Shown piece after piece: positions 29,771 to 39,440 of a stretch of 64,000 nt of DNA (the first letter of the stretch is position 1; every line of letters begins with the position of its first letter). The position numbers and the translations under genes were made by a program. The notes below the pieces were generated by a model. The model was not told where the DNA came from and did not search any database. It saw only the letters and a program-made list of their open reading frames with translations. This DNA comes from Lujinxingia vulgaris. GTDB lineage: Bacteria > Myxococcota_A > Bradymonadia > Bradymonadales > Bradymonadaceae. Where the stretch lies: positions 143,345 to 207,344 of the forward strand of contig NZ_VOSM01000009.1 of NCBI RefSeq assembly GCF_007997015.1, given 5' to 3'.

Positions 29771-30543
29771 TGTTTTGGCGACTACCAACCGGTCTCAATG
29801 CCCCGAAGCCCACCCCGCGCACAGGCTTATTCTATGCGGCGCTCTCGGCCTTCGTGCTCGCGAGCATCCTGGCCATCAGCGCCTGCCAGGGCCCGGCCTC
29901 GCCAGCGGGGACGCTGCCTCCGCTGCAGAACCCGCCGAGCTACCGCTCCGCCCTGCCCGCAGACCACCCGCCGGGCTTAAGCCGCCTGACCGGCACGCTG
30001 ATGCCCGACGATCACACCGCAGACTGGCTTTCGCGCCACGGCGTTCAGGCCCGCACGCAGAGCCCCGAGTGTATGAGCTGCCACCTGGAGGCCGACTGCA
30101 TCACCTGCCACGTCGACACCCTGGCCGAGAGCTCGCTCATCCACCCGCCAAACTACGTCGCACTCCACAGCCTGGAGGCTCGCCAGGGCATCCAGGACTG
30201 CGCCACCTGCCACCAGGCCCAGACCTTCTGCACGAGCTGCCATCTGGAGTCGCAGGTCAGCCCCGACGCCCCCTTCGATCTTCAGCCCCCGGCGAACTTT
30301 AGGATGCACCCGCCCGGCTGGCTCGACGCCGCCACCCCCAACAACCACGGGGTCATGGCCCGACGCGACATCTTTGAGTGTGCGTCCTGCCACAGCGAGC
30401 AGGATTGTGTGAGTTGCCATACGGGAATCTCCCCCCACCCTCCCGAGTTTCGTTTCGAGTGCCGCTCCTGGCTTGAGGCCAACCCGGCCCCCTGCGCGCG
30501 CTGCCATCTGGAGCTTGCCCCCTTGCAAGCCGGCTGCCTCTGA
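29767..30543 (+). CDS. Seven-haem c-type cytochrome lipoprotein
   Basis: 258 residues from ATG 29767, overlapping the barrel stop. Lipobox ISAC (Cys40) marks a lipoprotein. Seven CxxCH haem sites start at residues 102, 111, 145, 155, 205, 214 and 243. Six of them form three close pairs (CMSCH/CITCH, CATCH/CTSCH, CASCH/CVSCH) and one stands alone (CARCH). Spaced His residues in HPPNYVALH and HPPGW are likely distal ligands. This resembles cytochrome c3-like electron carriers of Myxococcota. With the barrel it may move electrons across or along the outer membrane. No terminal reductase lies nearby. Confidence 0.88.
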   Translation: MMFWRLPTGLNAPKPTPRTGLFYAALSAFVLASILAISACQGPASPAGTLPPLQNPPSYRSALPADHPPGLSRLTGTLMPDDHTADWLSRHGVQARTQSPECMSCHLEADCITCHVDTLAESSLIHPPNYVALHSLEARQGIQDCATCHQAQTFCTSCHLESQVSPDAPFDLQPPANFRMHPPGWLDAATPNNHGVMARRDIFECASCHSEQDCVSCHTGISPHPPEFRFECRSWLEANPAPCARCHLELAPLQAGCL

Positions 30544-30673
30544 GCTCGCAGCGCGCCGCGGCCTGGCGAGTCCAACCTTTTGAATTGACACTGCGCAGCG
30601 ATGCTGCGATGGCCTCCTCTGGCCCCCGACCCGCCCCCCCTTTCGGGTCATTCCCTCCTTCGAGCGCTCCACC

Positions 30674-32137
30674 ATGGCCCACCATCCCCCCCACGCGCCG
30701 CGTAACGCAGAGCCCCAACCCGCCCCGCCTCTTCACGACTACGCCGACGCCCGCACCGCCACCATCGTACTCGCGCTCTTGAGCTCGGTGGTCTTCTTTG
30801 CCGTGGTCAACGGCAACATGGTCAACGTGGCGCTGCCCTTTATCGGCCGCGACTTTGGTGTCTCCGAGGGTGTGTACGGGTGGGTGGTCACCGGCTTCTC
30901 GCTGACCTTCGGCATCTTTAGCGCCATCCACGGCCGCCTGGCCGATCTGGTGGGCCTTCGCCGGCTCTACTGCGCGGGCATCCTGGCGCTGGGCGCGACC
31001 TCGTTGATGCTGGCGGCTTCGCCATCGATCGAGATCATGATCTTTTTGCGCTTTTTGCAGGGCGCCGGCAGCGCCGCGCTCCCGGCGCTGGGCACCATGA
31101 TCATCGCCCGGGTCTTTGCCCCCCACCGCCGCGGCGGCGCCATGGGCCTTGTGCTCGGCGCGGTGGGGCTGGCCGCCTCGGTCGGCCCCTTCTTAGGCGG
31201 CATCCTCGTGGAGCTGGGCGGCTGGCGCCTCGTCTACGGGGTGACCGGCCTTGTGACCTTCGCCGCTCCGGTGGCCTTTCGCCTTCTGCCCGAATCGCTC
31301 GACAAGCGCTTTGGCGACAGCTTCGACACCCCGGGCGCGCTGCTCCTTAGCCTGGGCGTGAGCGCCTGGCTCTACGCCTTCACCATCATCGAGCAGCGCG
31401 GATTTGGGCCCGTCTTCTTCGGACTGCTGGTGCTGGGGCTGGTGCTGCTTTTGATCTTCTGGCGCCGCATCCACCGCATCGACGAGCCCTTTGCGCAGCC
31501 CGAGGTCTTTAAAGATCGCCGCTACCTGGCCAACAGCGCGGTGGCCTTTCTGACCAACGCCACCCGCTTCGGCACGATCGTGCTCGTCCCGATCTTTTTG
31601 ATCGAGGTCAACCACGTGGCCCCGATGGTCGTGGGTCTGGTGCTGCTTCCGGGCGCACTGCTCATCGCCATGATCTCGCCATTTACCGGGCGCTACGCCG
31701 ATCGCGTCGGCGCCCGCCAGCCCATCACCATCGGCATGGTGCTCATCATCGCCGGCAACCTCATCACCGCCTATTACGCCGGCGGCTGGGAGGTGGGTGT
31801 GGGTCTGGGCATGGGGCTCTACGGCCTGGGCTTTGCGCTGATCCAGAGCCCGATCGTCAGCGCCACAAGCCAGATCCTGCCGCCGAGCCTCACCGGCAGC
31901 GGCATGGGCATCTTCATGATGATCTTCTTTCTGGGCGGCGCCTTCGGCGTGGCGCTGAGCGTGACGGCGGTGGAGCTTCAGGCCAAAGGCGCGTCGAGCT
32001 GGCTGGGCTTTGACTTAGGGCCCGGCGCCATCTACTCCAACGCCATCCTCACCCTGACCGTGCTCGCCACCCTGGCGCTGCTCCTTACCCGCGGGGTTCC
32101 CGGACTGCGCCCCAAACCCATGGAACTCACCCCATGA
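30674..32137 (+). CDS. MFS drug-efflux transporter, DHA2-like (14 TM)
   Basis: 487 residues with about 14 TM helices. Motif A-like GRLADLVGLRRLY follows TM2-3, and the TM1 region ANVALP-type motif reads GNMVNVALPFIGRDFG, as in EmrB/QacA exporters. Motif C-like GAVGLAASVGPFLGGILVE lies in TM5. Proton-driven export of drugs or metabolites is expected; the substrate is unknown. The stop overlaps the start of a methyltransferase gene (ATGA), suggesting a joint role such as making and exporting, or modifying and expelling, a small molecule. Confidence 0.88.
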   Translation: MAHHPPHAPRNAEPQPAPPLHDYADARTATIVLALLSSVVFFAVVNGNMVNVALPFIGRDFGVSEGVYGWVVTGFSLTFGIFSAIHGRLADLVGLRRLYCAGILALGATSLMLAASPSIEIMIFLRFLQGAGSAALPALGTMIIARVFAPHRRGGAMGLVLGAVGLAASVGPFLGGILVELGGWRLVYGVTGLVTFAAPVAFRLLPESLDKRFGDSFDTPGALLLSLGVSAWLYAFTIIEQRGFGPVFFGLLVLGLVLLLIFWRRIHRIDEPFAQPEVFKDRRYLANSAVAFLTNATRFGTIVLVPIFLIEVNHVAPMVVGLVLLPGALLIAMISPFTGRYADRVGARQPITIGMVLIIAGNLITAYYAGGWEVGVGLGMGLYGLGFALIQSPIVSATSQILPPSLTGSGMGIFMMIFFLGGAFGVALSVTAVELQAKGASSWLGFDLGPGAIYSNAILTLTVLATLALLLTRGVPGLRPKPMELTP

Positions 32138-32916
32138 ACTTCACCCCCCTGCAGGCTCGCCTCTACGCCGCCACCCACACCGGCACTCCGGGCGACCTTG
32201 CCTACTACGCCTCCCGCACCGCCGGCGCTGCGAGCGTCCTTGAGCTGGGCTGCGGCCACGGCCGCCTGCTCGAAGCTTTAAAGCCCGGTGTGGAGCGCCT
32301 GGTCGGTCTCGACCAGGATGCCGAGCTCCTCAAGCTGGCCGCCGCCCGCAACCTCCCCCACACCGAGCTGCTGGCGCGCGACCTCCGAGATCTCCCGGCC
32401 GATGGCGAGTTTGAGCACGTCATCCTGGCCTACAACGGCCTCTACTGCCTGCCCGACACCCCCGCGCTCCGGGCGACCTTTGAGGCTGTGGCCGGCGCGC
32501 TCCGCCCCGGCGGCCTCTTTCACCTGGACATCTACCCCACCGAGGGCCTCGACGAAGACGCCGCCGAGATGGACATCCCCCAAAACGTCATCGTCGACGA
32601 CCCCTCCGCCCCCACCACCGAGTTGGATGTGGACGGGGTGATTTACACCATCTGGGAGGGCTCCTGGTGGGACGCCCACGAGCGCACCTTCGAGGTGACC
32701 TTCCGCTACGTGCGCGACGACGAGGAGGGCGAAGACCCCGAGGCCGGCGTGCCCATCACCATCGCGCACCGCTACTGGCCCCTCGACACCATCATCGAGG
32801 CGGCCCAACAGGCCGGCCTCGACTTCGTCGGCCAGCGCGAGGGTTTTGATGAGGCGCTCGACGAAGAGCTCGAGACCCCGCCCCAGCACGTGCTCACGTT
32901 TGCGAAAGTAGGCTGA
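32134..32916 (+). CDS. SAM-dependent class I methyltransferase
   Basis: 260 residues. SAM-binding motif I VLELGCGHGRLLEAL lies near residues 36-50, the acidic motif II LVGLDQDAELL follows, then motif post-I/III LAYNGLYCLPD and ALRPGGLFHLDIYP. That is the ordinary class I (Methyltransf_11/25) pattern. The acceptor is unknown. It is co-translated with the MFS exporter. No terminator is evident in the 106 bases before the next gene. Confidence 0.85.
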   Translation: MNFTPLQARLYAATHTGTPGDLAYYASRTAGAASVLELGCGHGRLLEALKPGVERLVGLDQDAELLKLAAARNLPHTELLARDLRDLPADGEFEHVILAYNGLYCLPDTPALRATFEAVAGALRPGGLFHLDIYPTEGLDEDAAEMDIPQNVIVDDPSAPTTELDVDGVIYTIWEGSWWDAHERTFEVTFRYVRDDEEGEDPEAGVPITIAHRYWPLDTIIEAAQQAGLDFVGQREGFDEALDEELETPPQHVLTFAKVG

Positions 32917-33022
32917 GAAAACGCAATCAAAGGGGGGCTGCACACCCGCCAGCGCTGGCCCATCGGGCCTGTGTCTGGTAGCTCTCTGCCCGTCGTCAAC
33001 ATTTCTATGAAGGATGGTGGTC

Positions 33023-34999
33023 ATGTCGTTACCTACCCCTGGTGCTCGCAAGGCGTTCTTCGCGCTCATCCTGACGCTGACACTCAGCCCGGCGCTACTG
33101 GCCTGCAAATCCACCTCCACCAGCCCCGCGGAGTCGCAGTCCAAACCCATCACCGTCACCGGCCCCGAAGATCTTTTGCAGACCGAAGACACCCTCCTCT
33201 CCTACCGCGTGCGTTTTGGCGGCGAGCTCCCCGACGCGATTCGCCAGATCTCCTTCCATTTTATGCTGGCCGTCGCTGCTGAGGCGCTCAACGACCCTGT
33301 CGACGTCCTGCTGGACTTACCCGATGGCTCGCTCAGCGCGCTCGATCAAAGCCGCCCGCTGTTCTTCAACGTATCCAGCCTGGGCAACGAGCGCTTTTTG
33401 CAGGCCGCCTCCCTGGGTCTTCCCCTGCGCGATGACGAGTGGCCCACGTTCATCCTGACCCGGTGGTTGCTCCCGACAGACGACCCCGCAACGCTGGCCT
33501 CCCAGATCGACTCCCACTACGCCCCCGAGCTCGCCGCGACTCCCGACGACGCCGTGGTGCTGCGCTCCTTTGAGGGCCCGGGGTTTCTGCGCGTGGAGGT
33601 CGCCCTTCCCATCACCACCCAACACCTCCCCAAGCAGGAGCGTCACAGCCGGGCTCAAGCCTGGATCGACGCACTGGACCTGGCGAACCTCCCGGCCCCC
33701 TCGGTCGCCGCCTACCGCCCCACCGCCGCTTATAATGCCTACACAAAGGGCACCAGTGAGATGGCGCTCTGGACCCGTTTCGACGCCCTCGCCAGGCTCG
33801 CCAGCCTCAACAACGCCTTTCTCATCGCGCGCCAGACCAATGTTCGCACGATGACACCGAAACACCGTCTGGAGACACTCCGACGCCTGGCCTTTCCCTC
33901 CGTCATCAACGATCCCCTCGTCGCGGAAAACGAAGACATCGCGCTCCTTTTGAGCGCCACCGAAGAAGGCGCGATCCTCTTCGACATTGTCACCACGCCC
34001 ACCGCAGCAGGCGTCCGCTTGCGCGACGACCTTTCCCCCGGCCAAGCGCTTGGGCCGCTCGGCATCACACCCTTTTTGCATATCGACGCCTCTCTCCTTG
34101 GTGTCTCTCCCGAAGATCGTGACCTGAAGATGTTTTGGACGCTCAACGACATCATCGGCCGTCAAAACGACACCGACGCCGCGCTCGCCAGACCCGACAC
34201 CCTGCCGATGACCAAAGGCGAAGTGCTTCTTCTGGGGCTGCTGGCCGCGGGCCAACACCCCATGGCCTCGGTGCATCGCATCCGCGAGCTGGTAAGCGCC
34301 GCCATGACGTCACCGCTGCCTGAAGCGCTCTCACTGCGCGCCTACCATCTCCCGGAGGCGCATCCGCTTCCGGTGGGCGCCTCCGCCCTTCTGACCTTCG
34401 AGAACACGCCCGAGATGCGCGCAGCCATCGAGCAGACACTGGAGGTATTGCAGAGCCAGAACATATTCCTTCTCGACGCCGAGATCCGAGACGTGACCGA
34501 GCATATCGAGGTGCGCCTGAGCCTTGGCGAGCCCCTCGAGACGCGAGTCAACGGCGTCGATACGCGTACCGGGACGCACGTTGCCTTTGAGGCCGAACAC
34601 CTCGGCGAGCTGCGCGGGTTCGCGCCTCGCGGCCTTTTTGACATCTTTAACAGGATTGACCTGACCACCCGTACCGACGCCGACGCCTGGAGCCTTCGGC
34701 TGGCACTCAACGCCCCGGGCGACCTTGTCGCTGCGGACTACGCCAGCGACGTGCCGCTGCTCCCCACCCCCACCTCCCGCTGCCGCACCGAGCTTGCGGC
34801 CGCAGCCTTCACCCACCTCCACGACTTAAGCGTCGACGGCCCGGCCAAAGTCGAGCGTTACCTGGAGACCTTCAACCAGCGCGCCGAGCGCTGCATCGAC
34901 CCCGACGCCCCTTACGCCTCCGAGATCGAAGCGCGGCTAAACATGGCGCGCGAGTGGGCTGCCGAGCTTGAGGATCACGACCCCGACCCGATGTACTGA
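33023..34999 (+). CDS. Lipoprotein, first of two tandem paralogues
   Basis: 658 residues from ATG 33023, which has GAAGGA 8 bases upstream. Signal peptide and lipobox ALLAC give a lipoprotein. It shares many blocks with the next gene: PEDLLQTEDT, RSFEGPGFLRVEV, RPTAAYNAYTKG, NDPLVAENEDI, a C-terminal CRTELAAAAF and an ERC-ID-P/MAREWA-ELED tail. No known domain is recognised. The even distribution of beta-like segments suggests a large periplasmic-facing domain. Tandem duplication followed by divergence is the simplest reading. Confidence 0.78.
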   Translation: MSLPTPGARKAFFALILTLTLSPALLACKSTSTSPAESQSKPITVTGPEDLLQTEDTLLSYRVRFGGELPDAIRQISFHFMLAVAAEALNDPVDVLLDLPDGSLSALDQSRPLFFNVSSLGNERFLQAASLGLPLRDDEWPTFILTRWLLPTDDPATLASQIDSHYAPELAATPDDAVVLRSFEGPGFLRVEVALPITTQHLPKQERHSRAQAWIDALDLANLPAPSVAAYRPTAAYNAYTKGTSEMALWTRFDALARLASLNNAFLIARQTNVRTMTPKHRLETLRRLAFPSVINDPLVAENEDIALLLSATEEGAILFDIVTTPTAAGVRLRDDLSPGQALGPLGITPFLHIDASLLGVSPEDRDLKMFWTLNDIIGRQNDTDAALARPDTLPMTKGEVLLLGLLAAGQHPMASVHRIRELVSAAMTSPLPEALSLRAYHLPEAHPLPVGASALLTFENTPEMRAAIEQTLEVLQSQNIFLLDAEIRDVTEHIEVRLSLGEPLETRVNGVDTRTGTHVAFEAEHLGELRGFAPRGLFDIFNRIDLTTRTDADAWSLRLALNAPGDLVAADYASDVPLLPTPTSRCRTELAAAAFTHLHDLSVDGPAKVERYLETFNQRAERCIDPDAPYASEIEARLNMAREWAAELEDHDPDPMY

Positions 35000-35117
35000 T
35001 CCGGCCCGCTTTCCCCCTTTGCCATCGGTGCCCGCGCTGGCCCTTTTTCGCCGCCTGTGCTAGCCCTGCGCCTGCTTTTTGACCGCTGAATGCACCGCCG
35101 GCCTGGCGCGTCCTCTA

Positions 35118-35150
35118 CCTGAGGGGTGCCGCCGGGCACCCCGGCTCAGG
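35118..35150. other. GC-rich hairpin between the paralogous lipoprotein genes
   Basis: GGGGTGCC/GGCACCCC (35123-35130 with 35135-35142) sits inside an outer CCTGAG/CTCAGG pair. There is no T-run, so it is a weak terminator, attenuator or mRNA-stabilising hairpin rather than a clear rho-independent terminator. Confidence 0.45.
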
Positions 35151-35174
35151 CTCTCGACCTCTGCACAAAGGATG

Positions 35175-37187
35175 ATGATGAGAATCTCCACTTCCCACCG
35201 CACCACTCGCCAGCTCGGCACCGCGCTCGTTATCAGCGCGGCGTTGAGCCTGGGGCTTAGCGCCTGCAAATCCTCGCCAGAGGCTCAGGATGAGGCCGCC
35301 CAGAACCAGCCCATCACCCTCTCCGACCCCGAAGACCTGCTGCAGACCGACGACACGATGCTGGCGGTGCGCGTGAACTTTGGCGGCGATCTTCCCGGGG
35401 CGATCCGCGAGATGGGCGCCGATGAAAACTGGCAGCTCATCGCCAACCTCCTCGAGGATCCGGTCACGCTCTTTAAGAGCGAGCCCGACGTGCAGGTCGA
35501 TCTGAGCGCGCTCGACACCGAGCGCCCCCTCTACGTGACCCTCTCGCGCATGGGCAACGAGGACTTCCTCGACGCGGCCGGCCTGGGGCTTCCAACCCGC
35601 GATGAGGAGTGGCCGACCTTTGCGCTCTACCGCGCGCTACTCCCCACCGACGATCCGGCGCTGATGGCCACGCAGTTCGACCAGCTCGTCGCCGACTTCA
35701 ACGCCGACAAGCCCCGCTCGCCGCTGGCCACCCGCAGCTTTGAGGGCCCGGGCTTTCTGCGCGTGGAGATCGCCGCAATGATGAACAGCACTCGCCTTCC
35801 CCCGGGCGAGCGCATGGAGCAGGCCCAGAGCTGGCTCAACGCGCTCGATCTGGAGAACCTGGCGCTGCCCACCGCCGCGGCCTTCCGCCCCACCGCCGCC
35901 TACAACGCTTTTGTGGAGGCCGACAGCGAGCTTGCGGTCTGGACCCGCTTCGACGCCCTGACCCACCTGGGCATCCTGGAGGCCTCGATGAGCCGGGCCA
36001 CCAACTCGCGTCACACCTCCGGGGAGCCGGGGCTGGCCCGCTTCCGCATGGAAAACCTCAGCCGCCTGGCCACCGCCTCGGTGCTCAACGACCCGGTGGC
36101 CGCCGAGAACGAAGACATCTCCATTCACCTCGACGCCACCGCCGAGGGCGCCTTCTTCCTGGACACCGTGCTCACGCGCACCTCCCAGGGCGCGCGCGTC
36201 GGCGAAGCCGCGCGCTCGACGGTGGAGCTCCCGCAGATTGGCGGCTCGCACTTCCTGGCGCTGGACTGGTCGGTCGATCTCGCGTCGGTCTCCGAGACGA
36301 TCATCGCGCCTTTCTGGGAGCTTCAGAGCAAAGACACCGCTGTGACCTCCATCAATGACCTGGCCGCCAACGACATGCTCGCTCGCCTGGGCCAGACCCA
36401 GACCGCGGTGCCCATGCTCACGGCGCTGGCGCAGTACCCGATGGCGCTGATCACCACCGCGGCCTTCTCCAACACCGCCGTGCCGATGGCGCGCGCCGGC
36501 ACCCTGCGCGCCTTCGCGCTTCCCCAGGGCGGACAGCTCCCGGTGGGCATGGCCGCGGCCATGGTTTTTGACAACACCCCGGGGATGCGCGAGCAGCTCC
36601 AGCAGCTTCTGACCATGGGCCAGATGGCCCTGCCCATCGGCCTGGACGCCGCGCTCATCGAGCGCGACGACGACGCCATCGAGCTGCGCCTGGCCCTGGG
36701 CACCACCGTCTCGGAAGCCTTCGAGGGCACCGAAATGCAGTCGGTCAGCGAGGCCACCTTTGAGCTGGACCTCAACAAGCTCGGCCAGCTCCGCGCGCTG
36801 ATCCCCGCGCAGGCCGGCCTCAACAGCTTCGACCGCATCACCTTCGCCTCCCATGATGGCGAAGGCTACCACAGCTACCGGATTGCCATGGACGCCCCTG
36901 GCGAGACGGTGGCGCGCACCGCCGACAACGACGCGACGCTGCTGACCGCGCCGACCTTCCGCTGCCGCACCGAGCTTGCCGCAGCCGCCTTCTACAACCT
37001 GGAGAACCTCGGAAGCGACGCGCACGCCAAGGCCGACGCCTACCTGGGCACGTTTAGCGAGCGCGCCGACCGCTGCATCGAGCCCACCCACCCCTACGCC
37101 GCCCAGGCCAAAGCCCGGCTGGAAATGGCGCGCGAGTGGGCCTCCCAGCTTGAAGACAGCTCCCAACCGGTGGAGAGCGTCTACTAA
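35175..37187 (+). CDS. Lipoprotein, second of two tandem paralogues
   Basis: 670 residues. AAAGGA (35167-35172) precedes three successive ATGs (35172, 35175, 35178); the second or third is the likely start. A signal peptide ends in lipobox LSAC. The blocks shared with the upstream paralogue are PEDLLQTDDT, FGGDLPGAIRE, RSFEGPGFLRVE, RPTAAYNAF, NDPVAAENEDI, CRTELAAAAF and EMAREWASQLED. The family is unknown. The pair plus the lipoprotein S9 peptidase make three successive envelope lipoproteins on one strand. Confidence 0.8.
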   Translation: MMRISTSHRTTRQLGTALVISAALSLGLSACKSSPEAQDEAAQNQPITLSDPEDLLQTDDTMLAVRVNFGGDLPGAIREMGADENWQLIANLLEDPVTLFKSEPDVQVDLSALDTERPLYVTLSRMGNEDFLDAAGLGLPTRDEEWPTFALYRALLPTDDPALMATQFDQLVADFNADKPRSPLATRSFEGPGFLRVEIAAMMNSTRLPPGERMEQAQSWLNALDLENLALPTAAAFRPTAAYNAFVEADSELAVWTRFDALTHLGILEASMSRATNSRHTSGEPGLARFRMENLSRLATASVLNDPVAAENEDISIHLDATAEGAFFLDTVLTRTSQGARVGEAARSTVELPQIGGSHFLALDWSVDLASVSETIIAPFWELQSKDTAVTSINDLAANDMLARLGQTQTAVPMLTALAQYPMALITTAAFSNTAVPMARAGTLRAFALPQGGQLPVGMAAAMVFDNTPGMREQLQQLLTMGQMALPIGLDAALIERDDDAIELRLALGTTVSEAFEGTEMQSVSEATFELDLNKLGQLRALIPAQAGLNSFDRITFASHDGEGYHSYRIAMDAPGETVARTADNDATLLTAPTFRCRTELAAAAFYNLENLGSDAHAKADAYLGTFSERADRCIEPTHPYAAQAKARLEMAREWASQLEDSSQPVESVY

Positions 37188-37209
37188 ATGCGTTGTTGAT
37201 GATTGAAAA

Positions 37210-37232
37210 GGGGGGCGCCCGGTGCGCCCCCC
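37210..37232 (+). terminator. Possible terminator hairpin after the second paralogue
   Basis: A perfect 9-bp stem GGGGGGCGC/GCGCCCCCC with a 5-base loop, 23 bases after the stop at 37187, is followed by only TT. Because the T-run is short it may be leaky, letting some transcription continue into the S9 peptidase gene. Confidence 0.5.
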
Positions 37233-37271
37233 TTCGCGCTCTGCCCCCACCCCTTGATCGAGAGTCCCCTG

Positions 37272-39440
37272 ATGGTTTCGCCCCTTCGTTACGCCTTTCT
37301 CCCCGCCCTGCTCCTCGGCTTGAGCGCCTGCGCCTCCCCGGCCCCCACCCCTGCCGATGAGGCCCCCACCGAGGGTTCCCAAAACGCCGAAAGCGCCGAA
37401 AACTCCGAAAGCGCCGAGGGGTCCGAAAGCGCCGATCCCACCGATTACGCCGTCTCGTTCAACGGCCGCTCCATCGACCTTCGGCCCTACGTCCAGGGTT
37501 TTCCCTACTCGCGCATCACCCCGGATCTGGAGCACGGCCACCTCCTCTACTTCGAGACGACCCCGGAGGGCACCTGGATGCGCAAGATCGATGCGCTTCC
37601 CGAGGAGGGGCAGGTCGATCTGAGCCAGGGGCACAAGCTCAACGACATCGACTGGTCCACCCGCAACTACTGGGGCGGCGAATACAACCGCACGCTCGGC
37701 GGCCTGATCTTCCGCGGCGATGAGCGCAACGACGAGCGCATCAACATCTACCACCTGGACCTGGAGACCGGAGACGTTCGCGCGCTCACCGACGTCGACT
37801 ACATCTACGCTGTGGGCTTCTCCGACGACGATCGCCTCATGGCCTACGTGGTGCGAAATGGCGCGCAGGAGCCTTTTAACAGCTGCCTGCGCATTCGCGA
37901 CCTGGGCACCGGCGAAGAGCAGCAGATCTGGTGTGACGAGGGGGGCGACGACCGCCTGACCTGGTCGGCGATCGAGTTTGACCCGGCCAACCGCCACGTC
38001 GTGCTCACGATGCAGCACGACGGCGACCGCCGCACCACCAACCTGGCCCTCTTCGAGCTCAACCGCCCGGCGGCCGCCGACGATGCGCAGGCCTTTGACG
38101 CCCCGCGCCAGCTCCTGGAGCGCGGCACCCGCCACATGCGCCTGGGCGCCATCGCCGACACCTTCGATGGCGATCGCCTCCTCTACATCAGCGCCGAGGG
38201 CGGCAACGACGCCCTCTATGCCCTCAACGTCGAGACCGCCGAGCCCACGCTCCTGGCCGAGCTCGACCACGAGCTGAGCGACGTGGAGATCGTGGAGCCC
38301 GAGGACTCCGGCCCCCTGCTCTTTGTGCTGCTCGAACACCCCACCGGCTCCATCGCCGAGCTGCGCGACCTCGCCAGTGGCGAGCTGCTCCAGCGCCAGA
38401 AGTTCGAGGAGTCCGTCTACGTCGCCGACGCCTTCGAGAACCGCCTGGCCCTCTCCTCAAGCTCGGTGCGCACCCCCTTTGAACTCGACCTCGTCGCGCT
38501 CAACGCCGACGGCCCGGTAAGCGCCCCCATCACCATGGAAGCCCGGCGCCTGGCGGAGCTCCCCTCCGAGCTCTTCGAGAAGCTCGTGCACTGCAAGGTG
38601 GAGCGGGTGGAGTTTGAGACCTTCGACACCGTCGAGACCCCCGAGGGATCGCAACCCCGCACCCTGCACGCCTACTACTTCGAGCCCGTAAACTCGCCGG
38701 CCGACGCCGACCGCCTGGTACGCATGACCTCCTTCTACGGCGGCGGCAACTACTTCAGCAGCGCCAACCAGATCATGTGCGAGGCGGGCATCGCCACCTT
38801 CAGCCCCGCCCCCCGCGGCTCCTTCGGCTTCGGCGCCGACTTCGCCGCGCTCAACGACGGCGACCTGGGCGGCGACGAGATCGTCGACCTCTTCTACGCC
38901 GCCCGCTGGTTGGAGGCGAACAAGGGCTTTGAACCCCACCAGATCGGCGTCTACGGCTCCAGCCACGGCGGCTACGCCACCATGCGCGCCCTGACCTTCC
39001 CCCCCGGCACCAACGACCACCAGGATGTCTACCCCTTCGGCTTCGGCTTAAGCCACGCGGGTTTTAGCGACATCCTCTCCTTCTACGAGACCAGCAACAT
39101 CCCCGACTGGGTGATCCTGGAAGCCGGCGACCCGACCACCGACGCCGAGAAACTCCGCGCGCGCTCTCCGCTGACCCACGTGGATCGCCTCACATCCCCC
39201 CTGCTCCTGACCCACGGCTCCAACGACAGCCGCGTCCCCGTCGCCGAGAGCCGCCAGTTCGCCGAAGCGGCACAAGCCGCTGGCACCCCCGTCACCTACG
39301 TCGAATTCGAAGGCCAGGGCCACGGGATCAGCGGGCTGCAAAATACCCTGCGCTACTACCGCGCCGTCTTCTCGTTTTTGGAGGGAGAGGTGTTGGGGGG
39401 CGGAGATTCGCGGAGTGGGGAGGTTCGTGCGGACGAGTAA
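37272..39440 (+). CDS. S9 family (prolyl oligopeptidase-type) peptidase lipoprotein
   Basis: 722 residues from ATG 37272. Lipobox LSAC is followed by an Ala/Glu/Ser linker. The central part (about 65-460) looks like the S9 beta-propeller. The C-terminal alpha/beta-hydrolase domain has a complete triad: Ser564 in GSSHGG, Asp652 in HGSNDSRVPV and His684 in GQGHG. Expected activity is cleavage of short peptides, here at the envelope. The last dozen or so codons lie in sequence matching the downstream repeat array (reverse complement of CACGAACCTCCCCAC), so the natural C-terminus may have been altered by a repeat. Confidence 0.87.
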   Translation: MVSPLRYAFLPALLLGLSACASPAPTPADEAPTEGSQNAESAENSESAEGSESADPTDYAVSFNGRSIDLRPYVQGFPYSRITPDLEHGHLLYFETTPEGTWMRKIDALPEEGQVDLSQGHKLNDIDWSTRNYWGGEYNRTLGGLIFRGDERNDERINIYHLDLETGDVRALTDVDYIYAVGFSDDDRLMAYVVRNGAQEPFNSCLRIRDLGTGEEQQIWCDEGGDDRLTWSAIEFDPANRHVVLTMQHDGDRRTTNLALFELNRPAAADDAQAFDAPRQLLERGTRHMRLGAIADTFDGDRLLYISAEGGNDALYALNVETAEPTLLAELDHELSDVEIVEPEDSGPLLFVLLEHPTGSIAELRDLASGELLQRQKFEESVYVADAFENRLALSSSSVRTPFELDLVALNADGPVSAPITMEARRLAELPSELFEKLVHCKVERVEFETFDTVETPEGSQPRTLHAYYFEPVNSPADADRLVRMTSFYGGGNYFSSANQIMCEAGIATFSPAPRGSFGFGADFAALNDGDLGGDEIVDLFYAARWLEANKGFEPHQIGVYGSSHGGYATMRALTFPPGTNDHQDVYPFGFGLSHAGFSDILSFYETSNIPDWVILEAGDPTTDAEKLRARSPLTHVDRLTSPLLLTHGSNDSRVPVAESRQFAEAAQAAGTPVTYVEFEGQGHGISGLQNTLRYYRAVFSFLEGEVLGGGDSRSGEVRADE

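Noticed and set aside
35637..38339. 900-codon minus-strand open frame
   Set aside because: It is antisense to the second lipoprotein paralogue and the S9 peptidase, both with clear signal peptides and motifs; its composition is Gly/Val/Glu shadow sequence.
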